From CAYHZL01 sp964361075 (lineage in GTDB: Bacteria; Bacteroidota; Ignavibacteria; UBA10030; UBA8401): a stretch of DNA of 12,821 bases. Positions 1-6,582 of the stretch are shown piece by piece (within the stretch, counting starts at the first letter, position 1; the number at the start of each line of letters is the position of its first letter). The position numbers were made by a program, and so were the translations under genes. The notes under the pieces are model-generated. The model did no database searches. It had not been told where the DNA came from and worked only from the letters and a program-made list of their open reading frames with translations. The stretch lies in contig CAYHZL010000098.1 of NCBI GenBank assembly GCA_964361075.1, positions 1 through 12,821 of the forward strand, written 5' to 3'.

Positions 1-34
1 TTAAATCGTTCTTTTTTCTTATAAAAGTTGAACT

Positions 35-48
35 TTGCGTAACATCAG
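35..48. repeat. Terminal-repeat copy of a MITE-like element (left edge)
   Basis: The 14-mer TTGCGTAACATCAG is the exact reverse complement of the left terminal repeat of the element at 4436-4576, and differs by one base from that element's right terminal repeat. Only this end lies in the window; the partner would be to the left. By analogy with the complete copy, the 7 bases that follow (TTAATAA, 49-55) would be the target duplication. Bases 1-34 do not otherwise resemble the inside of the complete copy, so only the terminus is supported. Confidence 0.6.
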
Positions 49-56
49 TTAATAAT

Positions 57-260
57 TTATTTTAGGTATGATTTGTAGTTCAAGATTTTGATGTCGGGAT
101 ACAATTCGAGTTCCTTTCCTTTATACAGAAGATACCCCTGTTCACCTTTTTTCTTACACTGAGATGGAAAGTCATCCAAACATTTTCCGAACGCACTCCA
201 GACATCGTTCGATATTTTTCTCGAAGGGATCCCTTCGGGAGTTGCGTTACATTCTTGAAT
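57..260 (-). pseudogene. Unrecognised coding-like remnant downstream of cdsA
   Basis: On the minus strand a 67-codon stop-free frame runs from just after a TAG (261-263) to a TAA (57-59). It has no ATG or GTG near its beginning, so it is not a complete gene. The translation looks like a natural protein tail, with strings such as DVWSAFGKCLDDFPSQ and GYLLYKGKELELYPDIK. Codon choice resembles neighbouring genes, and the stop sits just before a MITE-like terminus. I infer a truncated 3' end of a gene whose front part was lost when cdsA (stop at 273) came to lie next to it. The family is not recognised. The alternative is a chance open frame in a 270-base intergenic stretch; a longer ATG-initiated frame overlaps it (80-289) but reads less like protein. 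Confidence 0.25.
222..237. repeat. Palindrome CGAAGGGATCCCTTCG
   Basis: This is a perfect 16-base palindrome, extended by near-matching flanks (TCGAAGGGA/TCCCTTCGG). A related hairpin, CCGAAGG-GATG-CCTTCGG, occurs at 11391-11408, so this is probably a dispersed repeat. It lies after cdsA on the minus strand, but no run of T follows it in the transcribed direction, so a Rho-independent terminator is not supported. Confidence 0.55.
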
Positions 261-272
261 CTAAGTTTTTCT

Positions 273-1235
273 TTACGACAGCACAACAAAATCTATATAA
301 AGATACAAAATCGGTGAAACAAAAATCAGACTGTCGAAGCGATCGAAGATGCCTCCATGTCCGGGTAAAATGCTGGAAGAATCTTTCACACCAGCATCGC
401 GTTTGAAGAGCGATTCAACAAGATCGCCAATCTGTCCGAACACGCCAATGATAATTCCAATAATAATTGCTTGATGCAATTGTAAATAGGGAAGAAAATA
501 TTTTGCAAAAAGAATCATCGTTGCCACCGCACCGAAAAATCCCCACACCGCGCCTTCCCATGTTTTACCGGGGCTGACGCGCGGAAACAATTTGTGTGTT
601 CCCATAGAAATGCCGCCGAAATATGCCGCAGTGTCGCACATCCAAACTGATGCGAAGATTCCTATGATCGTCAACCCGCCCCATGCATACGTTGTGGAAC
701 GAACAACATCGTCCGAAAGCGGCGTTGCGGTTTTAAAATAGTGTATCGCTAACGGCAGCGGGAATTCCATTCCGAATAATTCACGAATGCCGAGCAGTGT
801 TCCCAAACATATTCCGATGTATGAAACACCGAATATTGTAAAGCCGGCATTTAAAAACACCGAACCCTTGTTACGAAAAAGTTCTATCAGTAAAACAAAA
901 ACAAGAAAAAGAAAATACACAGTAACAAATAATTGCAATTTCGTCAGCAACGCAACGCCGCCGCACGAAATAAAAAAAGGCAGAATAAAAAATTGTATCT
1001 GCTCGTGAAAGAATGCGAGAAGAATTGCTAACGCTCCAAGCGTGCCTGTTACGCGCTGCACTGAAGCACCTTTGTGCGTCGCTAAATCAAAAAATTCGTG
1101 CAGTGCGAAAAGCGAAATTGCAGTTACAAAAAGAAAGAAGAATACACCTCCTTTGTAACAGCAAAAAAGAATTGCCGGAATTGCAATCAGCGCAACGGCA
1201 ACACGTGCAAGCAAGTTTGAATATTTATTTGTCAT
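273..1235 (-). CDS. cdsA: Phosphatidate cytidylyltransferase (CDP-diacylglycerol synthase)
   Basis: CdsA condenses CTP and phosphatidic acid into CDP-diacylglycerol, the precursor of bacterial phospholipids, in the cytoplasmic membrane. The 320-residue product is made almost entirely of hydrophobic segments. It carries the family signature near the C-terminus (about residues 275-299): S-L-F-K-R-D..-K-D-S-S-S then LPGHGGIFDRFDS, with the conserved lysine, aspartate and PGHGG residues present. It is slightly longer than many CdsA proteins (about 270-300). The ATG start overlaps the stop of the upstream DUF2007 gene by 11 nt, indicating it is the last gene of a co-transcribed minus-strand cluster. 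Function is secure from the signature; nothing looks damaged. Confidence 0.95.
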   Translation of the reverse strand: MTNKYSNLLARVAVALIAIPAILFCCYKGGVFFFLFVTAISLFALHEFFDLATHKGASVQRVTGTLGALAILLAFFHEQIQFFILPFFISCGGVALLTKLQLFVTVYFLFLVFVLLIELFRNKGSVFLNAGFTIFGVSYIGICLGTLLGIRELFGMEFPLPLAIHYFKTATPLSDDVVRSTTYAWGGLTIIGIFASVWMCDTAAYFGGISMGTHKLFPRVSPGKTWEGAVWGFFGAVATMILFAKYFLPYLQLHQAIIIGIIIGVFGQIGDLVESLFKRDAGVKDSSSILPGHGGIFDRFDSLIFVSPILYLYIDFVVLS

Positions 1236-1680
1236 TGTTAAAATCCATAATATCTAATTCTTGTAAAATGTTTTTTGCTGCATCGGTGGTTTCTCGGCAC
1301 ACATAGATGTGTGTTACAGTTGTATCGTTTAATGATTGACTCTTTACAAATTGTTGTAGTGTAAAAGAAACAGCATGCACTCCTTTGAGTTCGAGATTTT
1401 TTACAATCAAATCTGCATTAAACCACGATGACGTTGCAACAAGCATAGTAAACTCATCGCGATAAATGTTATGATGTTTATTTTTACAGAAGTGAATACC
1501 GTCGCGCACATCGGAGCAACTGTCGCATGTCGGCGTTCCACAGACAACGCACACTGCATTGGCAGCAACACCTGCGTGAGTGTTGCATTCAACTTCATGC
1601 ACTGTAAGAAGCTGCGTTCCACAGTGTGAACAGAACAGCACGGAATCACCAACAGTATGATTGCACACATTACATTGCAT
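1225..1680 (-). CDS. Zinc-ribbon / B-box-like protein with DUF2007 domain
   Basis: The 151-residue protein opens with a zinc ribbon (C3-x2-C6 ... C17-x2-C20). A second, B-box-like cluster follows (C32, H35, C44, C47, C52, C55, C65, H69), enough ligands for one or two more metal sites. From about residue 79 on (MLVATSSWFNADLIVKNLELKG) it matches the pattern of DUF2007, a small ferredoxin-like-fold domain called a putative signal-transducing domain; no defined biochemical role is known to me. There is no signal peptide or membrane segment, so it is probably cytosolic. It overlaps the CPBP gene before it and cdsA after it by 11 nt each, so translational coupling is likely. Role unknown: an accessory or regulatory metal-binding protein is only an inference. 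Confidence 0.8.
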   Translation of the reverse strand: MQCNVCNHTVGDSVLFCSHCGTQLLTVHEVECNTHAGVAANAVCVVCGTPTCDSCSDVRDGIHFCKNKHHNIYRDEFTMLVATSSWFNADLIVKNLELKGVHAVSFTLQQFVKSQSLNDTTVTHIYVCRETTDAAKNILQELDIMDFNNDK

Positions 1681-2593
1681 TAGTAACCCGCGATACGTTT
1701 GTGAGTGAGGAAGTTGTTTTCAGATACATGATAAAAGAAATTGCGAAGACAAGACCAAAGCCAACAATAAGAATAAGCACGAGCGGCATTGGTGTTGATG
1801 CTTGTTCAAAAATAGAAAGCGAGCCGCGAGACGGTTCATCGTGCCATGTGAATGCTTGCATCGCCGAAATTACGTTGTTGGTAAAGTGTGCAATCATTGG
1901 AAGAATAATGGTTTGTGAGCGATGAAGCAAGAACGAAAAAAACATTCCGATCAGCATCAGTGGGACAACAAGAAATGGGTTTACATGATACAATGCAAAA
2001 ATGACACCCGTAACAATCCAACTGAGTGTTACATTTGATCCGAGTAAAATATTTTTTTGAATAAGTCCGCGGAACAATACCTCCTCGCACAGCGCCGGCG
2101 TTACCGACACAATAATAATAATGTACAACAATTCTAACACTGAATGTGTTTCGACAAGCAGCTTGTACGTTTCTTCAATTGATTTTTTCATCATCTCAAC
2201 GTACGGAGCAATAGAAGATGGCAGCGGAATTTTATCCTGAAAGAAAATATATCCTTCCAACACTTGCTGCAACGCCATCACACTTACAACGGTTAAAATA
2301 ATTTCGGACATTTTCGGTATGCGCAGCGGAAGTGCAGCACGCAGTGAACCGTGCTGCCATTTTATTAACAGCAACGTTGGAATGAGAAGAAAAATAAACT
2401 GCGATACCATTGTTGTAAATCGGACAACTGCAAGGTTTTCTTGCGTTACGCGGGAGCCAAAAATAAGAAATGCGATTCCGCCGCCCATGCCTTGGTACAG
2501 AATAAAAACTCCGATCAGCGAAAGGATTGCAAACACTAACGGAGAAAACCGTGTAGATTTTATTGTTTTGGTAGTGCCGACTTGCTCATTCAT
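1670..2593 (-). CDS. CPBP-family intramembrane glutamic endopeptidase
   Basis: This 307-residue polytopic membrane protein has all three motifs of the CPBP (CAAX protease / Abi, Rce1-like) family in order: EEVLFRG at residues 170-176 (E170, E171, R175), FALYH ending at H203, and HFTNN at 236-240 (H236, N240). These residues form the metal-independent glutamate active site in Rce1-type proteases. Hydrophobic segments flank the motifs, and a charged N-terminal tail precedes the first one. Substrates are unknown; bacterial members act in peptide maturation, bacteriocin immunity or envelope stress. It starts 29 nt after the DUF3108 stop and ends overlapping the DUF2007 gene, which places it in the envelope cluster. 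An intact catalytic set suggests an active enzyme. Confidence 0.9.
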   Translation of the reverse strand: MNEQVGTTKTIKSTRFSPLVFAILSLIGVFILYQGMGGGIAFLIFGSRVTQENLAVVRFTTMVSQFIFLLIPTLLLIKWQHGSLRAALPLRIPKMSEIILTVVSVMALQQVLEGYIFFQDKIPLPSSIAPYVEMMKKSIEETYKLLVETHSVLELLYIIIIVSVTPALCEEVLFRGLIQKNILLGSNVTLSWIVTGVIFALYHVNPFLVVPLMLIGMFFSFLLHRSQTIILPMIAHFTNNVISAMQAFTWHDEPSRGSLSIFEQASTPMPLVLILIVGFGLVFAISFIMYLKTTSSLTNVSRVTNAM

Positions 2594-2622
2594 TTTTTTT
2601 CCGCAATACTAGCTGTGGCAAT

Positions 2623-3390
2623 TTATTTTATCTTCGCTTTCAATTCACCATTGATGCCGGAAAACTCGCGCAGCTCTGCATTAATCGAACCAATAAGTAC
2701 TTTCGTGCTCACCTTCACCGGAATTTTTCTCTCATCGTCCGAAAGCCAAATTAAAATCCGTCCTTCGCTTTTGAACAACCCACCTTCTTTTACGAGCGGC
2801 TCAATAATCAGACAATTAAATGTACCGGCTTCAACGTCAACCGTCTGTCGTCCGAGAAATTTGATGCCGAGCGAATGCGTTGTGTCTTTATAAAAATTTT
2901 GCAATTCAATTTTATCACCGATTCGTCTGGCGGAATAATCAAACGTCCGTGCATAATAAAATGCAGACATAATATCGTGCACATAAGGCGGAATCGGGTA
3001 CTGCTTTCCTTCAGTGGTCGTGGCAATGTGTTTTTCCTGATCAAAATATGCACTGAAATCACGGCGGTATTTCCCTTCCTTCACATGCTGTTCAAATCGG
3101 TACGGAAAAATACCGTTCACATCTACATACGTTTCGTACCGATCGCGCACTTCGAAAAAAAAAGAAAATGTCGGCGTAGAATTTACCGTAAACATAATTT
3201 TAAATGCATCCTTGTTATTCACCATCTCAATACTTGGAATTGACATCACTGCTTCGCCGCCGGTAATAAAACCGTACTTCACATCAAACACCAAACGCTC
3301 GCTCACCGAAAACGCATTTTGTTTTTGTGCTTGCTGTGCAACTGTTACCGAAATCCAAACAAAAAAAACCATACAACTTTTACGAATCAA
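2623..3390 (-). CDS. DUF3108 exported protein
   Basis: The 255-residue product matches the DUF3108 pattern: a beta-rich secreted domain starting with ERLVFDVKYGFITGGEAVMSI, a central YRFEQHVKEGKYRRDF stretch and HDIMSAFYYAR, and an end with RILIWLSDDERKIPVKV. It begins with a short basic region (IRK) and a hydrophobic core that ends near TVAQQAQ, so it is likely exported to the periplasm or outer membrane. The start chosen is TTG at 3390, because that gives the signal peptide its positive N-terminus; the next ATG (3372) would remove it. This start overlaps the upstream glycosyltransferase gene by 11 nt. The biochemical function of the family is not established; its place between GT9 and membrane genes fits an envelope role. 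Confidence 0.85.
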   Translation of the reverse strand: MIRKSCMVFFVWISVTVAQQAQKQNAFSVSERLVFDVKYGFITGGEAVMSIPSIEMVNNKDAFKIMFTVNSTPTFSFFFEVRDRYETYVDVNGIFPYRFEQHVKEGKYRRDFSAYFDQEKHIATTTEGKQYPIPPYVHDIMSAFYYARTFDYSARRIGDKIELQNFYKDTTHSLGIKFLGRQTVDVEAGTFNCLIIEPLVKEGGLFKSEGRILIWLSDDERKIPVKVSTKVLIGSINAELREFSGINGELKAKIK

Positions 3391-4420
3391 AACGCTGTGT
3401 TCCTTTCATAAGCAATTCAGTGATTCCATTAAGAACCTGTGGAATCGTAATCTGTTCCATGCAGACGTTGGATTTGCACGAACCGCCTTTACACAAAAAA
3501 CATTTTTTATTGTCTGCGGTAAATATTTTTTTTCTTTCGGTATATGGTCCCCACCGGTGTGCGCTGCACTGTACGATTGGCGGATAGAATGCTACAACCG
3601 GCGTTCCCACTATCGCTGCAATGTGCAAAGGTCCGGTAGAATTTGAAATGAATACACTTGCTCTAGTATAGAGTGCACCAAGTTCTTCTAAATTAAATTC
3701 TCCTGCTATACATACAGGTTGAAATTTCATTGCATCGGCAACGTGTTGAAGCAATGCGCGTTCGTTGCTTCCGCCGGTGAGAATAATTTTGAATCCATAG
3801 TGCCCGCGTATCACATCGCCAAGATCAGAAAAATTCTGCGCACTCCAATCGCGAGCCGAGCCGCCGCTTCCCGGATGCAGCACAGCAAAATTATCTGTTG
3901 AAGTAATTCCATTGCGTAATAAAAATTCCGAAACTGTATTGTGTGCTTCATGACTAATCGGAAATTCAAACTGCAATTCGTTTTCCGGTTCAATATTTAA
4001 AGCATGCAAAAGCTGAATATTGTATTCCGCTTCATGCCGTCGTGCATCTTTGCGGTGTTCGTACATTTTCCTGTTGAAGAAAAACGAATACCATCGGTAT
4101 CCCGTTCCCACGCGAATTGGAATACGCGCAAGCAATGTAGCAAGCGCAAGTTGAAATCGTGGATACGGATGAATTGCTACATCGAAATTTTTTCCGGCGA
4201 GTAGTGAACGAACGACAGAAATATTTTTATGATCATCGCACACCAATACTTCATCAACGCACGAATGATGCTGCACTAATTCACGTGTGTAACTTCGCAC
4301 CATCACCGAAATAGATGCTGAAGGAAATTTTTTTTTCAACATCGGCAGCATCGGCAGCGAAAGCACAACATCGCCAATGCGGTCTGTACGAATAAGAAGT
4401 ATTTTTTTGATGTCGTTCAT
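3380..4420 (-). CDS. Glycosyltransferase family 9 (heptosyltransferase-like)
   Basis: GT9 enzymes transfer heptose or related sugars from ADP-sugars onto lipopolysaccharide core or similar acceptors, at the inner face of the cytoplasmic membrane. The 346-residue protein has the N-terminal acceptor-domain motif RTDRIGDVVLSLP (11-23), the interdomain HPGSGGSARDW (182-192), the nucleotide-domain STGPLH (261-266) followed by IVGTPVVAFYPP, and a cysteine cluster near the end (CFLCKGGSCKSNVC). The ATG at 4420 follows the MITE-like element directly, with no evident Shine-Dalgarno site. It heads the five-gene cluster towards cdsA. The sugar and acceptor cannot be told from sequence; a heptose or other core-type sugar is the family expectation. 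Confidence 0.9.
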   Translation of the reverse strand: MNDIKKILLIRTDRIGDVVLSLPMLPMLKKKFPSASISVMVRSYTRELVQHHSCVDEVLVCDDHKNISVVRSLLAGKNFDVAIHPYPRFQLALATLLARIPIRVGTGYRWYSFFFNRKMYEHRKDARRHEAEYNIQLLHALNIEPENELQFEFPISHEAHNTVSEFLLRNGITSTDNFAVLHPGSGGSARDWSAQNFSDLGDVIRGHYGFKIILTGGSNERALLQHVADAMKFQPVCIAGEFNLEELGALYTRASVFISNSTGPLHIAAIVGTPVVAFYPPIVQCSAHRWGPYTERKKIFTADNKKCFLCKGGSCKSNVCMEQITIPQVLNGITELLMKGTQRFDS

Positions 4421-4435
4421 AAAAAATTTTACATT

Positions 4436-4576
4436 CTGATGTTACGCAAGATGTGTTTCTGTCGTAAATGATGCCATGACTTACCTGATACATGTGCAGA
4501 AATTTACTGTTTAATAGCATATCAATTAGCAAAAGTCATGGCATCACTAAAAAAATTTTGTTTTGCGTAACTTCAG
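4436..4576. mobile_element. MITE-like element with 14-bp terminal inverted repeats and 7-bp target duplication
   Basis: The ends CTGATGTTACGCAA (4436-4449) and TTGCGTAACTTCAG (4563-4576) are inverted repeats matching at 13 of 14 positions. Both ends abut the same 7-base word, TTACATT (4429-4435 and 4577-4583), the expected trace of a transposition event. The 141-bp element has no coding capacity. Inside it lies a second perfect inverted repeat (4469-4482 with 4533-4546), so transcripts could fold into a nested hairpin. Another copy of the terminal repeat lies at 35-48. The element separates vanX (stop 4585-4587) from the GT9 gene (start 4420). The parental transposase family is not identified. 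Confidence 0.8.
4469..4546. repeat. Inner inverted repeat TGATGCCATGACTT
   Basis: A perfect 14-bp inverted repeat occupies 4469-4482 and 4533-4546, within the 141-bp element. The 13-mer AGTGATGCCATGA (reverse complement of 4536-4548) recurs exactly at 8544-8556. There too it is followed by an inverted partner at almost the same distance, so the inner repeat appears to be a unit in its own right. It lies 49-128 nt upstream of the GT9 start. Confidence 0.75.
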
Positions 4577-4584
4577 TTACATTG

Positions 4585-5214
4585 TTATTCCAACGGTTCA
4601 TCCAGCACATCAAACTTTTCCCATCCGGAAAAATCATAATGCCACCACTCGGATTTTATCGGCTGAAAACCATGTTTCGTCATAACATCTTTCAACAGCG
4701 CTCGGTTGCGAAGTGCGTGCTCGGAAAGATTCATGTATTCGTGACCCGCTTTTTCGGTAAAATCATCGTACGGCGTTGGCATTTCCAATTCATTGCCGTG
4801 TATATCAACAATTGTTAGATCAACAGCCGCGCCTCGATTGTGCCGCGATCCTTTTTGCGGGTTGGCGACAAAATCTTCATTCGGAACAATTGCCCACAAT
4901 TTATATTGAATGGAATGCGGACGGTATGCATCATAAATTTTTAATTTCAGTCCTCGAGAACGCAATTCCTTCTGCACAACGTGCAAACTTTCCGCCGCCT
5001 CTCTGCGTAATTTTGCTTTTGCTACCGGATACAATTTTTGTTTTGTGAAATTGTTTTCTGTGGCGTAGCGAATATCGAGAACAAATGTGGGATCAACCGA
5101 AAGAAGATCGACGATTTCACTTCGGGATTTTTTATTTTGTGCAATAGATAAGCAGAATACTGAAAATAAAGCAGATACAACAACCCAAATAAAGTTTTTA
5201 AAATGCACCTTCAT
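4585..5214 (-). CDS. vanX-like: Exported D-Ala-D-Ala dipeptidase (peptidase M15D, VanX/DdpX-like)
   Basis: The family are zinc enzymes that cleave D-alanyl-D-alanine. The 209-residue protein has the active-site set: YRP with R98, SRHNRGAAVD (123-132) giving zinc ligands H125 and D132, and EWWHYDF with catalytic E189 and zinc ligand H192. A basic N-terminus and hydrophobic stretch (8-25) ending near SIAQ suggest export, which fits use of periplasmic D-Ala-D-Ala (turnover or nutrient use) rather than resistance. No vanH, vanA or vanRS genes are nearby, so the name does not imply glycopeptide resistance. Its ATG overlaps the methyltransferase TGA as ATGA, so the two are probably co-translated although unrelated in function. 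Codon use resembles the housekeeping neighbours, unlike the methyltransferase. Confidence 0.9.
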   Translation of the reverse strand: MKVHFKNFIWVVVSALFSVFCLSIAQNKKSRSEIVDLLSVDPTFVLDIRYATENNFTKQKLYPVAKAKLRREAAESLHVVQKELRSRGLKLKIYDAYRPHSIQYKLWAIVPNEDFVANPQKGSRHNRGAAVDLTIVDIHGNELEMPTPYDDFTEKAGHEYMNLSEHALRNRALLKDVMTKHGFQPIKSEWWHYDFSGWEKFDVLDEPLE

Positions 5215-6440
5215 CTCATTTTTTCACAAACCACAATATACTCTTTCATAATTGTGGTTTTATGATTGCCAGAAATATTGCTTGGCGAATTTTTTACAGG
5301 CATAATTTTATTACTTAATGCTCTCTCATATGTTAAAATATGTTTGAAACCGTTTTGTATAAATTGTTCGGCTATAAATTGGTCGGTTGGCAACTGAATA
5401 TTTTTTACAGTTCTATTTCCGACGACATAAACCACTTTGCCGTTTTTTTTAACACTTTTTGCAACATCTTTGATAGAAGAACTTAAATCGAAATAAAAAC
5501 TCGAAACCTGTAATGCTCTCTTTATAGATTCTTTTTTAACACTATTGATATAATCGGTAATTAAACTGTTTTGGTAAACATCTTTCACCATATCTCCACC
5601 CATCAAAAGCTTATCAATTTGTCGTGCATTTTTGATACCAAGCCAAAGGTTGGAAAAATTCGAGAACTGTCCATAAGCAACTGTAGTAGAACTATCACCA
5701 TAAGGAGGACTCGTTAACACTATATCAAAATAATTCTCTTGTTGAGGAAATTTTTGATAATCAATGGTGATCTTTGATTCGCCTAATTTTGGATAATAAT
5801 ATTTTTCATACACTTCAATAACCGTATTGAGTTTTTCAAAATATACTCCAAAGACATCCGGGTTAAAATGAATAATATCTTCTTCTTTGATACGATACAA
5901 TTTAAACTCGTTTGCTCTGGTATATGAGCACTGACGTACAGTTTCAGAAAATGGAACGAGAAAAATCCTTTTAATATTTTTATCGGTTATCTTATTGATA
6001 AAATATTGTATTATTGAAAGATTAAGAAGAACTTGTTTTGAATACCAAAAATTAATATTCGTAAATTGGGGAATAGAAATATCTTTTAGGTTTTTTTCTT
6101 TTTTGACAAACTCAAAAACCTTATTTCTCAATCTTTGACGAAGTAATTTAACTCTTTCAACATCAATCTTAGTGTATTTTGTTCGCGAAATAAGCACTGC
6201 CAAAGGATTGATGTCGTATCCGCACATTTCTTTTAGTCCACGATCTAATCCAATAATAAACGATGTTCCCGAACCGCAATAAGGGTCGAGTAACCTTCCT
6301 TTTTTCACATTCAACTCTTTGAGAATTTCTATTCCAATCTGCGGTATCATAGTCGCAGGATACTTATGCAAATTCGGATAAGAAGTTGAATATGATTGAC
6401 CTGAAAAATCGTATTTAGTAGTTTTGGTTATTTTATACAC
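5211..6440 (-). CDS. DNA methyltransferase with TSPPY motif (likely N4-cytosine or N6-adenine)
   Basis: The 409-residue enzyme has an AdoMet-binding motif DPYCGSGT (52-59), the acidic GYDINP (74-79), and the catalytic TSPPYG (243-248), typical of amino-methyltransferases and most often of N4-cytosine enzymes. The AdoMet motif precedes the catalytic motif, with about 185 residues between them that may include recognition sequence. The start is GTG at 6440; an in-frame TAG lies two codons upstream, ruling out an N-terminal extension. The gene is visibly more A/T-rich and richer in Lys, Ile and Asn than its neighbours, suggesting horizontal transfer. No intact restriction enzyme is in the window; a short remnant lies directly upstream (6444-6566). 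It is therefore either an orphan methylase or the survivor of a decayed restriction-modification pair. Confidence 0.9.
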   Translation of the reverse strand: MYKITKTTKYDFSGQSYSTSYPNLHKYPATMIPQIGIEILKELNVKKGRLLDPYCGSGTSFIIGLDRGLKEMCGYDINPLAVLISRTKYTKIDVERVKLLRQRLRNKVFEFVKKEKNLKDISIPQFTNINFWYSKQVLLNLSIIQYFINKITDKNIKRIFLVPFSETVRQCSYTRANEFKLYRIKEEDIIHFNPDVFGVYFEKLNTVIEVYEKYYYPKLGESKITIDYQKFPQQENYFDIVLTSPPYGDSSTTVAYGQFSNFSNLWLGIKNARQIDKLLMGGDMVKDVYQNSLITDYINSVKKESIKRALQVSSFYFDLSSSIKDVAKSVKKNGKVVYVVGNRTVKNIQLPTDQFIAEQFIQNGFKHILTYERALSNKIMPVKNSPSNISGNHKTTIMKEYIVVCEKMR

Positions 6441-6443
6441 TGT

Positions 6444-6566
6444 CTACACATCTGAAATTGAGTTGAATAATAGTGGGAGTTTGTCTTCATATGTTCTAAA
6501 ACCTGTCCCGTGATTTCTCGTCATTGTTCCTTTATCATGCAGGCGTAAATCTACCAAAAGAGTCAT
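6444..6566 (-). pseudogene. 40-codon remnant, possibly the C-terminus of a type II restriction endonuclease
   Basis: Between the reductase stop (6583-6585) and the methyltransferase start (6440) a minus-strand frame encodes a 40-residue peptide. It begins MTLLVDLRLHDKG, contains TRNHGTGFRTYEDKLPLLF, and ends at TAG (6444-6446), 3 nt before the methyltransferase GTG and in the same frame. It reads like the tail of a longer protein. From memory, the NHGTGFR string resembles the C-terminal part of MvaI/BcnI-type restriction endonucleases, whose partner methylases are N4-cytosine enzymes with TSPPY-like motifs. That would suit the context, but I could not test it. The front of the gene is missing, because the reductase gene begins 17 nt away. 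Alternatives: an intact small ORF, or a remnant of another gene. Confidence 0.4.
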
Positions 6567-6582
6567 TTTATGATAACATTAA

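Noticed and set aside
222..237. Rho-independent terminator of the cdsA cluster
   Set aside because: The palindrome is not followed by a T-run in the transcribed direction, and a related hairpin recurs elsewhere as a repeat.
80..289. 69-residue minus-strand ORF with ATG at 289
   Set aside because: It overlaps the cdsA end and reads unlike a protein. The alternative frame 57-260 looks more natural, though itself doubtful.
4585..5214. Vancomycin-resistance operon
   Set aside because: Only a VanX-like dipeptidase is present, with an export signal. No ligase, dehydrogenase or two-component genes accompany it.
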